64,000 nt of DNA, from NCBI GenBank assembly GCA_963792785.1, contig CAWBXO010000001.1, positions 1,240,001 to 1,304,000 on the forward strand. Reading direction: 5' to 3'. The notes beneath the pieces are model-generated. The model was not told the origin of the DNA, did not search any database, and was given only the letters and a program-made list of their open reading frames with translations. Below are positions 17,887-27,109 of this stretch, one piece after another; position 1 is the first letter of the stretch; every line of letters begins with the position of its first letter. The DNA is from CAWIMX01 sp963792785. Its GTDB lineage: Bacteria > Acidobacteriota > Vicinamibacteria > Vicinamibacterales > CAVVIG01. Both the position numbers and the translations under genes were made by a program.

Positions 17887-17962
17887 AGGCGCGTAGCTCA
17901 GAGGTTAGAGCGCCTGCTTGACACGCAGGAGGTCGGTGGTTCGAGTCCACCCGTGCCTACCA
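17887..17962 (+). tRNA. tRNA-Val (anticodon GAC)
   Basis: A complete cloverleaf: acceptor AGGCGCG pairs with CGTGCCT with one G-U, the D stem is GCTC/GAGC, the anticodon stem CCTGC/GCAGG encloses TTGACAC with anticodon GAC, and the T arm contains TTCGAGT. The discriminator is A and the 3' CCA is encoded (17960-17962). It ends only 14 bases before the thrS start. Confidence 0.97.
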
Positions 17963-17976
17963 AGCCATCCCCCGCG

Positions 17977-19899
17977 ATGAACCAGGTCACCGTCACGCTC
18001 CCCGATGGGTCCAACAGGACCATCCCGGCCGGCGCCCCCGTGCGCGCCGTGGCGGAAGCGATCTCGCCGCGCCTCGCGGGTGCCGCGCTCGCGGGCGTCG
18101 TGGACGGCCGGCTCGTGGACCTGACGTACCCGCTCACCGCCGACGCCGCGGTGCGGATCGTCACCGACCGGAGCCCGGAGGCGCTGCCGCTCTATCGCCA
18201 CAGCACGGCGCACCTCCTCGCGGCCGCCGTCACGCAGTTGTTTCCCGGCGCGCAGTGCGGCATCGGCCCGGCGACCGACGAGGGCTTCTTCTACGACTTC
18301 GTCGTCGATCGCCCGTTCGTGCCGGAAGACCTCGACGCCATCGAACAGAAGATGAAGGAGCTGGCGTCCCAGGACCTGCCCTACGAGCGCCAGATGTGGC
18401 CGCGCGACGAGGCGAAGCGCTTCTTCACCGCGCGCGGCGAGCCGCTGAAGGTGCAGCTCATCGACGAGAAGACGGAAGGCCAGCGCGAGGTGTCCTGCTA
18501 CCTCATCAAGGACCAGGACACCTTCGTCGATTTCTGCGTCGGGCCGCACGTGCCGTCCACCAGCCGGCTGAAAGCGTTCAAGCTGCTCAGCACGTCGAAC
18601 GCCTACTGGAAGGGCGACGCGCGCAACCAGCCGATGCAGCGGATCTACGGCACCGCGTTCTTCGCCGACAAGGACCTGAAGGCGTACCTCACGCAGATCG
18701 AGGAAGCCAAGAAGCGCGACCATCGGAAGCTGGGGAAGGAGCTCGGGCTCTTCACGTTTCATCCCTGGGCGCCGGGCGCCGCGTTCTGGCTCGACAAGGG
18801 CACGACGCTTTACAACACCCTCGCCAACTACATGCGCGCCGTGCTCTTCCCCGCCGGCTACGTCGAGGTGAAGACGCCGCTCATCTTCAACAAGGCGCTC
18901 TGGGAGCGCTCCGGCCACTGGGCGCACTACCGGGACAACATGTTCCTCATCGAATCGGAGCACGAGACGATGAGCGTGAAGCCGATGAACTGCCCCGGGC
19001 ACTTCCTGACCTACGCGAGCGAGGTCCACAGCTACCGCGAGCTGCCGATCCGCTACCACGAGCAGACGCCGCTCCACCGGAACGAAGCCTCGGGCGTGCT
19101 CTCCGGCCTCACCCGCGTGCGCCAGTTCTCGCAGGACGACGCGCACTGCTTCGTCACGCCCGAGCAGATCGGCGAAGAGGTCGAGCGGCTGATCCGCCTC
19201 GTGCAGCGCGTCTACGCCGACTTCGGCCTCGCCTACACCGCCAAGCTCTCGACGATGCCCGACGAGCACCTGGGCGAGGTCGAGACGTGGCGGCACGCCG
19301 AGGCCGAGCTCACGGCGGCGCTCGACGCGGCCGGCGTGGCCTACACGCTGAACGAGGGCGACGGCGCGTTCTACGGGCCGAAGATCGACTTCGACGTCAC
19401 CGACGCCATCGGGCGCAAGTGGCAGTGCGCGACGATCCAGCTCGACTACCAGCAGCCCGAGAACTTCGACTTGAAGTACATCGGGGCCGACAACACCGAG
19501 CACCGGCCGGTGGTGATCCACCGTGCAATCTTCGGCAGTTTCGAGCGCTTCATCGCCATCCTGATCGAGCACTACGCCGGGGCGTTCCCGCTGTGGCTGG
19601 CGCCCGAGCAGGCCGTGGTGGTGCCGATCGCCGACCGCCATGCCCCGCCCGCCCGCGCGGTCCGGGACCAGTTGGCGGCCGCCGGGCTCCGGACGTCGGT
19701 GGACGAGCGGCAGGAGAAGATTGGTTATAAGATTCGGGAGGCCCAATTGCGCAAGGTGCCCTATATGCTCGTGGTGGGCGACCGCGAAGCCGCCGACGGC
19801 ACGATTGCCGTGCGGACCCGGGCCGGCGGCGATCAGGGGGCGGTCCCGGTGGCCGAGTTCGTCGCGCAGGCGACACAGGAAGTCGCGCGACGGGCATGA
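17977..19899 (+). CDS. thrS: Threonine-tRNA ligase
   Basis: A 640-residue class II synthetase with TGS domain (1-60), editing domain with HSTAHLL and the C-x-x-x-H pair near SCYLIKD.DTFVDFCVGPH, catalytic core with MNCPGH (zinc Cys), YHEQTPLHRNEASG (motif 2) and HRAIFGSFERF (zinc His, motif 3), and an anticodon-binding domain. ATG 17977 is preferred because the earlier in-frame codon at 17953 lies inside the tRNA. It opens the thrS-infC-rpmI-rplT-pheST order. Confidence 0.97.
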   Translation: MNQVTVTLPDGSNRTIPAGAPVRAVAEAISPRLAGAALAGVVDGRLVDLTYPLTADAAVRIVTDRSPEALPLYRHSTAHLLAAAVTQLFPGAQCGIGPATDEGFFYDFVVDRPFVPEDLDAIEQKMKELASQDLPYERQMWPRDEAKRFFTARGEPLKVQLIDEKTEGQREVSCYLIKDQDTFVDFCVGPHVPSTSRLKAFKLLSTSNAYWKGDARNQPMQRIYGTAFFADKDLKAYLTQIEEAKKRDHRKLGKELGLFTFHPWAPGAAFWLDKGTTLYNTLANYMRAVLFPAGYVEVKTPLIFNKALWERSGHWAHYRDNMFLIESEHETMSVKPMNCPGHFLTYASEVHSYRELPIRYHEQTPLHRNEASGVLSGLTRVRQFSQDDAHCFVTPEQIGEEVERLIRLVQRVYADFGLAYTAKLSTMPDEHLGEVETWRHAEAELTAALDAAGVAYTLNEGDGAFYGPKIDFDVTDAIGRKWQCATIQLDYQQPENFDLKYIGADNTEHRPVVIHRAIFGSFERFIAILIEHYAGAFPLWLAPEQAVVVPIADRHAPPARAVRDQLAAAGLRTSVDERQEKIGYKIREAQLRKVPYMLVVGDREAADGTIAVRTRAGGDQGAVPVAEFVAQATQEVARRA

Positions 19900-19911
19900 G
19901 GGACCGCCGGA

Positions 19912-19992
19912 AATTTGGTAAATGGGTAATCTGGTGATTTGGTAACCGGCATATGAAGAATTACCAAATTACCAATTTACCCAATCACCAAA
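19912..19992. repeat. Intergenic inverted octamer array between thrS and infC
   Basis: Left arm units are TTTGGTAA, ATGGGTAA, TCTGGTGA, TTTGGTAA; right arm units are TTACCAAA, TTACCAAT, TTACCCAA, TCACCAAA, separated by about ten bases. The arms are nearly complementary and would form an AT-rich hairpin in an otherwise GC-rich region. Confidence 0.9.
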
Positions 19993-20016
19993 TGCACGTT
20001 TCACCAGGAGGTCGTT

Positions 20017-20589
20017 ATCGCATTCGATAGAGGGGCCCGCCGCGACGATCGCACGCGGACCAACGAACGCATCCGGGTCCGGGAAATCCGCGTCATCGAC
20101 GACACCGGCCAGCAGCTCGGCATCATGCCGCCGCCGCAGGCGCTGGCGATCGCCCGGCAGAAAGGGCTCGACCTCGTCGAGATCTCCCCGACGGCCGTGC
20201 CGCCGGTCTGCCGGATCATGGATTTCGGGAAGTACCAGTACCAGGAGCAGAAGCGCGCGCGCGAAGCCCGCCGCCACCAGAAGGTGATCGAGGTCAAGGA
20301 GATCAAGTTTCGCCCGAAGGTGGACGAGCACGACTACCAGTTCAAGAAGAAGCACATCGAGCGCTTCCTCGAAGAAGGCGACAAGGTCAAGGCGACGATC
20401 TTCTTCCGCGGCCGCGAGATGGCCCATCCCGAGATCGGGCGGCGCATCCTCGAGCGGCTCGTCGACGAGCTGGCCGAAGTGGCCGTCGCCGAGTCGATGC
20501 CGCGGATGGAAGGCAACCAGATGCACACCATCCTGGCCAAGAAGGTCGGGGGGGGCGGGGGCAAGTCCCGACCGGCCGCGGCGCCCTAA
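20017..20589 (+). CDS. infC: Translation initiation factor IF-3 with an AUC start codon
   Basis: A 190-residue IF-3. The N-terminal domain contains TNERIRVREIRVID and continues upstream of every ATG, GTG or TTG in frame, so an ATG start at 20125 would delete the first 36 residues. The only suitable codon is ATC at 20017, five bases after a perfect AGGAGG (20006-20011). Rare starts (AUU, AUC) in infC let IF-3 repress its own translation in other bacteria, and the same is expected here. The C-terminal domain (FRGREMAHPEIG) is normal. Confidence 0.93.
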   Translation: MAFDRGARRDDRTRTNERIRVREIRVIDDTGQQLGIMPPPQALAIARQKGLDLVEISPTAVPPVCRIMDFGKYQYQEQKRAREARRHQKVIEVKEIKFRPKVDEHDYQFKKKHIERFLEEGDKVKATIFFRGREMAHPEIGRRILERLVDELAEVAVAESMPRMEGNQMHTILAKKVGGGGGKSRPAAAP

Positions 20590-20615
20590 CGAGACGAGAG
20601 ACAGAGTGGAATGAG

Positions 20616-20819
20616 ATGAAGAAAATCAAGCTGAAGACCCATCGGGGCGCCGCCAAGCGGTTCAAGCGCACGAAGACCGGAAAATTCCTGCGCAGCAAGG
20701 CGTTCAAGCAGCACATCCTGACGAGCAAGACCGCCAAGCGGAAGCGGTCCCTGCGCGGCAGCGCGCGCGTCGCCGACGTGGACGTGCCGAAGCTGGCGCG
20801 GATGCTGCCGTACAAGTAA
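20616..20819 (+). CDS. rpmI: 50S ribosomal protein L35
   Basis: A 67-residue L35 with the family pattern KLKTHRGAAKRFKRTKTGK and ending in a basic, rRNA-binding tail. It lies 26 bases after infC in the conserved order. The usual short gap to rplT is enlarged to 103 bases by an inverted heptamer array. Confidence 0.97.
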   Translation: MKKIKLKTHRGAAKRFKRTKTGKFLRSKAFKQHILTSKTAKRKRSLRGSARVADVDVPKLARMLPYK

Positions 20820-20825
20820 ACAGAA

Positions 20826-20906
20826 GCCATTAGCCGGTAGCCGTGAGCCATGAGCGCTTGCGGCCTACGGCTTAGCGCCTAACGGCTTACGGCTAAGATC
20901 TAAGAG
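20826..20906. repeat. Intergenic inverted heptamer array between rpmI and rplT
   Basis: Left units are of the TTAGCCG/GTAGCCG/TGAGCCA type and right units are complementary (CGGCTTA, CGGCTAA). The unit is a degenerate form of the perfect GTTAGCC array at 13294. A hairpin here could affect L20 expression, which is autoregulated in other bacteria. Confidence 0.8.
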
Positions 20907-20922
20907 CTACTAAGGAGACGCA

Positions 20923-21294
20923 ATGCCTCGGGTGAAGAGAGGGACAGTCCGGCGCGCCAAGCGGAAGAAACTGCTCGGGCTGGCCAAGGGCTACTACGCC
21001 AACAAGAGCAAGCTGTACCGCGCCGCGAAAGAGTCGGTCGACACCGCGCTGAAGTACGCGTTCGTCGGCCGCCGCCGCAAGAAGCGCGACTTCCGCCGCC
21101 TGTGGGTGGTGCGCATCAACGCCGCCGCGCGCGAGCACGGCCTGACGTACGGCCAGTTCATCAGCGGCCTGAAGTCGGCCGGGGTCGCTCTCGATCGCAA
21201 GAGCCTCGCCGCGCTTGCCGTGTCGAGCCCCGCCGCGTTCGGCACGCTCGCCAAGCAGGCCAAAGCCGCCGCCAAGACCACCGCGCGGGCCTGA
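20923..21294 (+). CDS. rplT: 50S ribosomal protein L20
   Basis: A 123-residue L20 with MPRVKRGTVRRAKRKK and GYYANKSKLYRAAKE at the N terminus and DRKSLAALAV near the C terminus. It is preceded by AAGGAG at a good spacing. The pheS gene follows 15 bases later. Confidence 0.97.
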   Translation: MPRVKRGTVRRAKRKKLLGLAKGYYANKSKLYRAAKESVDTALKYAFVGRRRKKRDFRRLWVVRINAAAREHGLTYGQFISGLKSAGVALDRKSLAALAVSSPAAFGTLAKQAKAAAKTTARA

Positions 21295-21309
21295 AGGGCC
21301 CGCCGGTCG

Positions 21310-22374
<1,065 letters not shown>

Positions 22375-22377
22375 CGG

Positions 22378-22614
22378 CCACAGAGGCACAGAGACACGGA
22401 GCAGCACGATGAGCGCGACGGGGGCCGCCGAAGGCGGCCGCGCGCGCGAGGAATCCCCGCCGGAGAGCCGCCGGTCGAAGCAGGTGCGGCTCTTCGGCGG
22501 GGATTCCTCGCGCGCGCAACGGCCTGCTTCGCAGGCCGCCCCGCGTCGCGCGCCCCATCGGCCGGAGCCGTTGGCGGGATCGGCTCTGTGCCTCCGTGCC
22601 TCTGTGGCTAGACA
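22378..22614. repeat. CACAGAGR element with nested hairpins between pheS and pheT
   Basis: Outer arms are octamers CACAGAGG/CACAGAGA/CACGGAGC on the left and their complement (CTGTGCCTCCGTGCCTCTGT) on the right. Inside lie three hairpins: GGCCGCC-GAA-GGCGGCC (22423-22439), a 29-bp stem formed by 22440-22468 and 22485-22513 with a single G-U, and CGGCCTGC-TTC-GCAGGCCG (22518-22536). It is the first of three elements with these outer arms in the window. Confidence 0.9.
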
Positions 22615-22623
22615 AGAGTTCAG

Positions 22624-24681
22624 ATGCGATTGCTAGTGTCCTGGCTGCGCGATGTCGTCGACGTGCCGGTCCCGGCGGACCGGCTCGCCCACGATCTCGG
22701 CCTGCGCGGCTTCGAGGTCTCGTCGGTTGAGGCCGTCGGCGACGGCGACGCCGTCATCGACTTCGAGGTCACCGCCAACCGGCCCGACTGCCTGAGCATC
22801 CTCGGCTTCGCGCGCGAGGCCTCGGCGCTCTACGGCGTCCCGGTGGCGCATCCGTCGGCGGCGCCCGGCGCGGCGATCCCGCTGCGCGCGACGCCGTCGG
22901 GCGACTCGACGCACGTCTCGGTGACGATCGCCGCCCCGGACCTGTGCCCGCGCTATGCGGCCGCGGTCGCGGAGATCACGACCGGGCCGTCCCCGGCCTG
23001 GATGGCCGCGCGCCTGCAGGCCAGCGGCGTCCGGCCGATCAGCGCGATCGTCGACGTCACGAACTACGTGCTCCTCGAGCTCGGCCACCCGATGCACGCC
23101 TTCGACCGGGCGCGCCTGACGGACGCCGCGATCCACGTCCGCCGCGCGGCGCCCGGCGAAACGCTCACCACGCTCGACGGCGTCCAGCGCGCGCTCGATC
23201 CCGAGATGCTCGTCATCGCCGACGCCGCGCGCGCGCAGGCGGTGGCCGGTGTGATGGGCGGCGCGGCCTCGGAGGTCTCGGCCTCGACGCGCGAGGTCGT
23301 GTTCGAGAGCGCGTATTTCCAGCCGGCGAGCGTGCGGCGCACGAGCAAGCGCCTGAACCTCAAGACCGAGGCCTCGGCGCGCTTCGAACGGGGCGCCGAC
23401 GTGAGCGCCCCGGTCGTCGCGCTCCAGCGCGCCCTCGCGCTGATGGAGCAGATCGGCGCCGGCGCCGTCGTCGGGCCGATCGTGGATCGCTATCCCGCGC
23501 CGCGCGAGCCGCGCGTGATCGGCCTGCGGCGCGAGCGCCTGGCGAGCCTGCTGGGCGTGACGGTGCCCGACGCCGACGTCGAGCGGATCCTGCGCGCCCT
23601 CGGGCTGGCGGTGGCCGACGGGCCGGGCGGCTGGTCGGTCACGGCGCCGACCTTCCGCGTCGACCTGGCGCGCGAGGTCGACCTCATCGAGGAAGTCGGC
23701 CGCCACTTCGGCTTCGACCAGCTGCCGGCGACGTTCCCCGTGATGACCGAGCCGGCGCCGGCGCCCGACCCGCGCGTGCCGCGCGACCGCCGCGTGCGCG
23801 TTGTGCTCCAGGCGGCGGGCCTCTCGGAGGCCGTCACGTTCGCGTTCATCGAGTCGAAAGCGGCCGCGCCGTTCGCCGGGGCCGAGGCCCTCGTGGCGGT
23901 CGCCAACCCGCTCTCGGGCAAGTTCGAAACGCTGCGGCCCTCGCTCGTGCCGGGCCTCGTCGACGCCGTCGCGCACAACCGGCGCCACGGGCGGCGCGAC
24001 GTCGGCCTGTACGAGATCGGGGCGCGCTTCACCCGCGCCGGCGAATCGCGCGGCGTCGCGGCGGCGTGGACGGGCGCGCCCGCGCCGTTCTGGAAGGACG
24101 GCACGCGCGAGGCCGACGTGTTCGACGTCACCGGCCTGGCCGCGCGCGTGGCGGACGTGCTCGACGTCCCGATCGCGATCGAGGCCGCGTCGGCGCCCTA
24201 TCTCGTGCCCGGCCAGACGGCGGCCATCATGGGCGGCGGTCGGCGGCTCGGCCTGGCCGGCCAGGTGGCGCCGGCGATCCTCGACGCGCGCGGCGCGCCG
24301 CGGCAGGACGCGGTGTTCGTCGTCGAGCTCGACCTCGACGCGATGGCCGCGGTGGCGGCGCCGCGTCCCGAGACGACGACGCCGCTGCCGAAGTTTCCGT
24401 CCGTCGTGCGCGACCTCTCGATCGTCGTCCCGGCGACCTTGCCTGCCGCGCGCATTCATGGCACCATGCGGGCGGCCGCCGAGGGCGCGGCGGCGCCGCT
24501 CGCGGGCGCCGCGTTCTTCGATCGCTACCAGGGCAAGGGCGTGCCGCAGGGATCGGTCAGCCTGTCGATTCGCCTTACGTTCCAGGCGGACGATCGCACG
24601 CTCACCGACCCGGAAGTCCAGCAGACGTTCGAACGAATTCTCGAGGCGCTCGCGCGCGAGCACGGCGCCGTGCAGCGGTAG
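22624..24681 (+). CDS. pheT: Phenylalanine-tRNA ligase beta subunit, short form without the EMAP/OB tRNA-binding domain
   Basis: A 685-residue beta subunit, about 110 residues shorter than the common ~795. The missing part is the N-terminal OB-fold (EMAP) domain: after LVSWLRDVVDVPVPADRLAHDL the sequence runs straight into the B1 domain (FEVTANRPDCLSILGFAREA). The B3/B4 editing domain, B5 and the C-terminal anticodon-binding FDX-ACB domain (KFPSVVRDLSIVVP) are present. Catalysis by the alpha subunit should be unaffected. Confidence 0.95.
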   Translation: MRLLVSWLRDVVDVPVPADRLAHDLGLRGFEVSSVEAVGDGDAVIDFEVTANRPDCLSILGFAREASALYGVPVAHPSAAPGAAIPLRATPSGDSTHVSVTIAAPDLCPRYAAAVAEITTGPSPAWMAARLQASGVRPISAIVDVTNYVLLELGHPMHAFDRARLTDAAIHVRRAAPGETLTTLDGVQRALDPEMLVIADAARAQAVAGVMGGAASEVSASTREVVFESAYFQPASVRRTSKRLNLKTEASARFERGADVSAPVVALQRALALMEQIGAGAVVGPIVDRYPAPREPRVIGLRRERLASLLGVTVPDADVERILRALGLAVADGPGGWSVTAPTFRVDLAREVDLIEEVGRHFGFDQLPATFPVMTEPAPAPDPRVPRDRRVRVVLQAAGLSEAVTFAFIESKAAAPFAGAEALVAVANPLSGKFETLRPSLVPGLVDAVAHNRRHGRRDVGLYEIGARFTRAGESRGVAAAWTGAPAPFWKDGTREADVFDVTGLAARVADVLDVPIAIEAASAPYLVPGQTAAIMGGGRRLGLAGQVAPAILDARGAPRQDAVFVVELDLDAMAAVAAPRPETTTPLPKFPSVVRDLSIVVPATLPAARIHGTMRAAAEGAAAPLAGAAFFDRYQGKGVPQGSVSLSIRLTFQADDRTLTDPEVQQTFERILEALAREHGAVQR

Positions 24682-24704
24682 ACTCTTCTTCCGGCGAGGG
24701 GCCC

Positions 24705-24983
24705 ATGGCGAAGACGGCGGTGCGAGGCGTGGAACTGGACGCAATCGATCGGCTCGAGGCGAAGCTGCGGCAGCTCATCGAGATGGTGGATCGCCTGAAG
24801 GGCGAGAAGACGCGGACCGCGGACGAGAACCAGCGCCTGGCGCGCGAGCTCGACGCCCTGCGCGGCCGCCTCGCGTCGGGCGATCAGGCCGCCAGCGAGC
24901 TGAACGCCCTCAAGGAAGAGCGCGACGTGATCCGCTCGCGCGTCACCGAGATGCTCGAGCAGCTGGAAGCGCTGGATCTGTGA
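24705..24983 (+). CDS. Small coiled-coil protein, ZapB-like
   Basis: A 92-residue protein that is almost all coiled coil: LDAIDRLEAKLRQLIEMVDR, ENQRLARELDALRGRL and EERDVIRSRVTEMLEQLEAL. It resembles ZapB-type division factors in size and heptad pattern, and it directly precedes zapA, which supports a role at the division septum. No enzymatic motif is present. The link to division is inferred from context. Confidence 0.7.
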   Translation: MAKTAVRGVELDAIDRLEAKLRQLIEMVDRLKGEKTRTADENQRLARELDALRGRLASGDQAASELNALKEERDVIRSRVTEMLEQLEALDL

Positions 24984-25008
24984 TCGACTGGCCAACGGCT
25001 AAGGGCTA

Positions 25009-25299
25009 ATGGCTGACAAGGTCATCCCGATCGACATTCAGGGCCAGCGCTACCCCATCCGGACGGCGCTCGACCCCGACTACGTCCAGCGCCTGGCGCT
25101 GTTCGTCGACGAGAAGATGCGCGCCGCCGCCGACTCCGCCCCCACGGGCGACTCCCAGCGCCTGGCCGTCCTCGCCGCCCTCAATATCGCCGACGAATTG
25201 TTCCGGATCCGCGAGGTCAGCCGCAGCCGGGACGGCCAGCTGGCCGAGCGCGCCGAGGAGCTGGAGCGCCTCGTCGACCGCGTTCTGATGGCCTCGTAG
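25009..25299 (+). CDS. zapA: Cell division protein ZapA
   Basis: A 96-residue ZapA with IDIQGQRYPIRTALDPDYVQRLALFVDEKM and a C-terminal coiled coil. ZapA stabilises FtsZ protofilaments. The start codon sits inside three degenerate heptamers (CGGCTAA, GGGCTAA, TGGCTGA; 24994-25014), with no good Shine-Dalgarno. The 6S RNA follows, as in many bacteria. Confidence 0.92.
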   Translation: MADKVIPIDIQGQRYPIRTALDPDYVQRLALFVDEKMRAAADSAPTGDSQRLAVLAALNIADELFRIREVSRSRDGQLAERAEELERLVDRVLMAS

Positions 25300-25305
25300 A
25301 TCTGC

Positions 25306-25311
25306 TAGAAT
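25306..25311 (+). promoter_or_regulatory. Extended -10 promoter of the 6S RNA
   Basis: TGC followed by TAGAAT forms an extended -10 element; the start would fall at about 25319. The -35 region is weak and overlaps the end of zapA. Confidence 0.5.
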
Positions 25312-25318
25312 CGCCTCG

Positions 25319-25508
25319 AATTCAACTTCCCTGCTTTGCTTGTGATGGCGGTAGGCTCGTTTGAGCCAACGTTTCACCTAAGAGAGTCGCGACGCCGCGT
25401 GGTGTGCACGCCTCGGTACGAGGAAGCCTAAAGCGCGGCTTGTTTGAGCGGTTCCACCTGCTTACGCAGGTTCATCGACCTCCCCACACGGCAAAGCGGG
25501 GCTCTTTT
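25319..25508 (+). ncRNA. ssrS: 6S RNA
   Basis: A non-coding stretch of about 190 bases downstream of zapA, the usual 6S location. The ends form the closing stem: CCCTGCTTTGCTTGTG (25329-25344) pairs with CACACGGCAAAGCGGGG (25485-25501). Inside are GGCTCGTTTGAGCC and ACCTGCTTACGCAGGT hairpins and a long internal unpaired region. The 3' part ends in a GC stem and CTCTTTTCTT, an intrinsic terminator. 6S RNA mimics an open promoter and sequesters RNA polymerase. The call rests on position and fold, not on a covariance search. Confidence 0.8.
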
Positions 25509-25534
25509 CTTCGCGGCACGAAAGGACCCTGAGC

Positions 25535-27109
25535 GTGCCCGTACTGGCCGGCTATTTCATCAACGCGGCGATCACCCTCGGCGCCGCCATCGCCGTGTTC
25601 CTCTGGTGGGTGGCGACGCGCAAGAGTATCGCGGCCGACACCATCGGCCGCGCCGAGGCCCAGGCCGAGCGGCTCCTGAAGGACGCCGCGCGCGACGCCG
25701 AGACGCGACGCAAGGAGACGCTGCTCGAGGCCAAGGAAAAGGCCCACGAGATCGTCACCGAGGCCGAGCGGCAGACGCGCAAGGAGCGCCAGGAGGCCGC
25801 GACCATCGAGCAGGCCCTCCTCCGGCGCGACGCGGCGCTGGCCGAGCGCCAGACGGCCTTCGAGCGCCGCGACGCCGACCTGGCCACCCGCGCCACGGCG
25901 CTGGCCGGGCGCGAGACGTCCACGGCGGCCGCCGCCGCCCGGTACGAGCAGCTCGTCGCGCAGCAGCAGCACGAGCTCGAACGCGTGGCGAGCCTCACCG
26001 CGGAGGAAGCCAAGGAGCTGCTGCTGAAGCAGATCGAGGCCGACGCGCGGCACGACGCCGCCAGGCTCCTGAAGCGGCTCGACAGCGAAGCGCGCGAGAC
26101 CGCCGCCGATCGCGCCAAGCAGTACATCACCGAGGCCATCCAGCGCTCCGCCGCCGAGCACGCGATCGAGACCACCGTGTCGGTGGTCGACCTGCCGAGC
26201 GACGACCTCAAGGGCCGCATCATCGGCCGCGAGGGCCGCAACATCCGCGCGCTCGAACTCGCCACGGGCGTCGACCTCATCGTCGACGACACGCCGGGCG
26301 CGATCATCCTGTCCGGCTTCGATCCGTACCGCCGCGAGATCGCGCGCCTCGCGATCGGCCGCCTGATCGCCGACGGCCGCATCCATCCGGCGCGGATCGA
26401 GGAGGTGGTGCAGAAGGTGAAGGATGAAACCGACGAGGCGATGCGGAAGGAAGGCGCCGCCGCCGCGTTCGAGCTCGGCCTCCACGACCTGCACCCCGAG
26501 ATCCTCCGGCTGATGGGACGCCTCAAGTTCCGCACGAGCTACGGCCAGAACGTGCTGTCCCACTCGATCGAGGTGGCGCGCCTGGCCGGCCTCATGGCGC
26601 GCGAGGTGGGCCTCGACGCGCACGTCACCGTGCGCGCCGCGTTCGTCCACGACATCGGCAAGGCCATCGACCGCGAGATGCAGGGCACGCACCTCGAGAT
26701 CGGCATCGACTTCCTCCGCAAGCACGGCGAGAGCGAGGCGGTCGTGATGGCGATGGCCGCGCACCACATGGACATCGACTGGCCGTCGCTCGAGGCGATG
26801 CTCGTGCAGGCCGCCGACGCGATCTCGGCCGCGCGCCCGGGCGCCCGGCGCGACATCCTCGAGTCCTACGTGAAGCGCCTCGAGAAGCTCGAGGGCATCG
26901 CCGACTCGTTCAAGGGCGTCTCCAAGTCGTTCGCCCTCCAGGCGGGGCGCGAGATCCGCATCATGGTCGAAAGCGAGAAGATCTCCGACGAGGAGGCCAC
27001 CTGGCTCTCCAAGGACATCGCCCGCCGAATCGAGAACGAGCTGGAGTACCCCGGACAGATCAAAGTCACGGTGATCCGGGAAACCCGCGCCGTCGACTAT
27101 GCCAAGTAG
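25535..27109 (+). CDS. rny: Ribonuclease Y
   Basis: A 524-residue membrane-anchored endoribonuclease that initiates mRNA decay. An N-terminal helix (about 7-26) is followed by a long coiled coil (35-210), a KH domain with GRIIGREGRNIRALE, and an HD domain with HSIEVARLAGLMA, AAFVHDIGKAID and AMAAHHMDI. It begins with GTG. The last 11 bases overlap thiL. Confidence 0.95.
   Translation: MPVLAGYFINAAITLGAAIAVFLWWVATRKSIAADTIGRAEAQAERLLKDAARDAETRRKETLLEAKEKAHEIVTEAERQTRKERQEAATIEQALLRRDAALAERQTAFERRDADLATRATALAGRETSTAAAAARYEQLVAQQQHELERVASLTAEEAKELLLKQIEADARHDAARLLKRLDSEARETAADRAKQYITEAIQRSAAEHAIETTVSVVDLPSDDLKGRIIGREGRNIRALELATGVDLIVDDTPGAIILSGFDPYRREIARLAIGRLIADGRIHPARIEEVVQKVKDETDEAMRKEGAAAAFELGLHDLHPEILRLMGRLKFRTSYGQNVLSHSIEVARLAGLMAREVGLDAHVTVRAAFVHDIGKAIDREMQGTHLEIGIDFLRKHGESEAVVMAMAAHHMDIDWPSLEAMLVQAADAISAARPGARRDILESYVKRLEKLEGIADSFKGVSKSFALQAGREIRIMVESEKISDEEATWLSKDIARRIENELEYPGQIKVTVIRETRAVDYAK

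Noticed and set aside
20125..20589. infC starting at the ATG at 20125
   Set aside because: This start would remove conserved N-terminal IF-3 sequence and has no Shine-Dalgarno, whereas ATC at 20017 has a perfect one.
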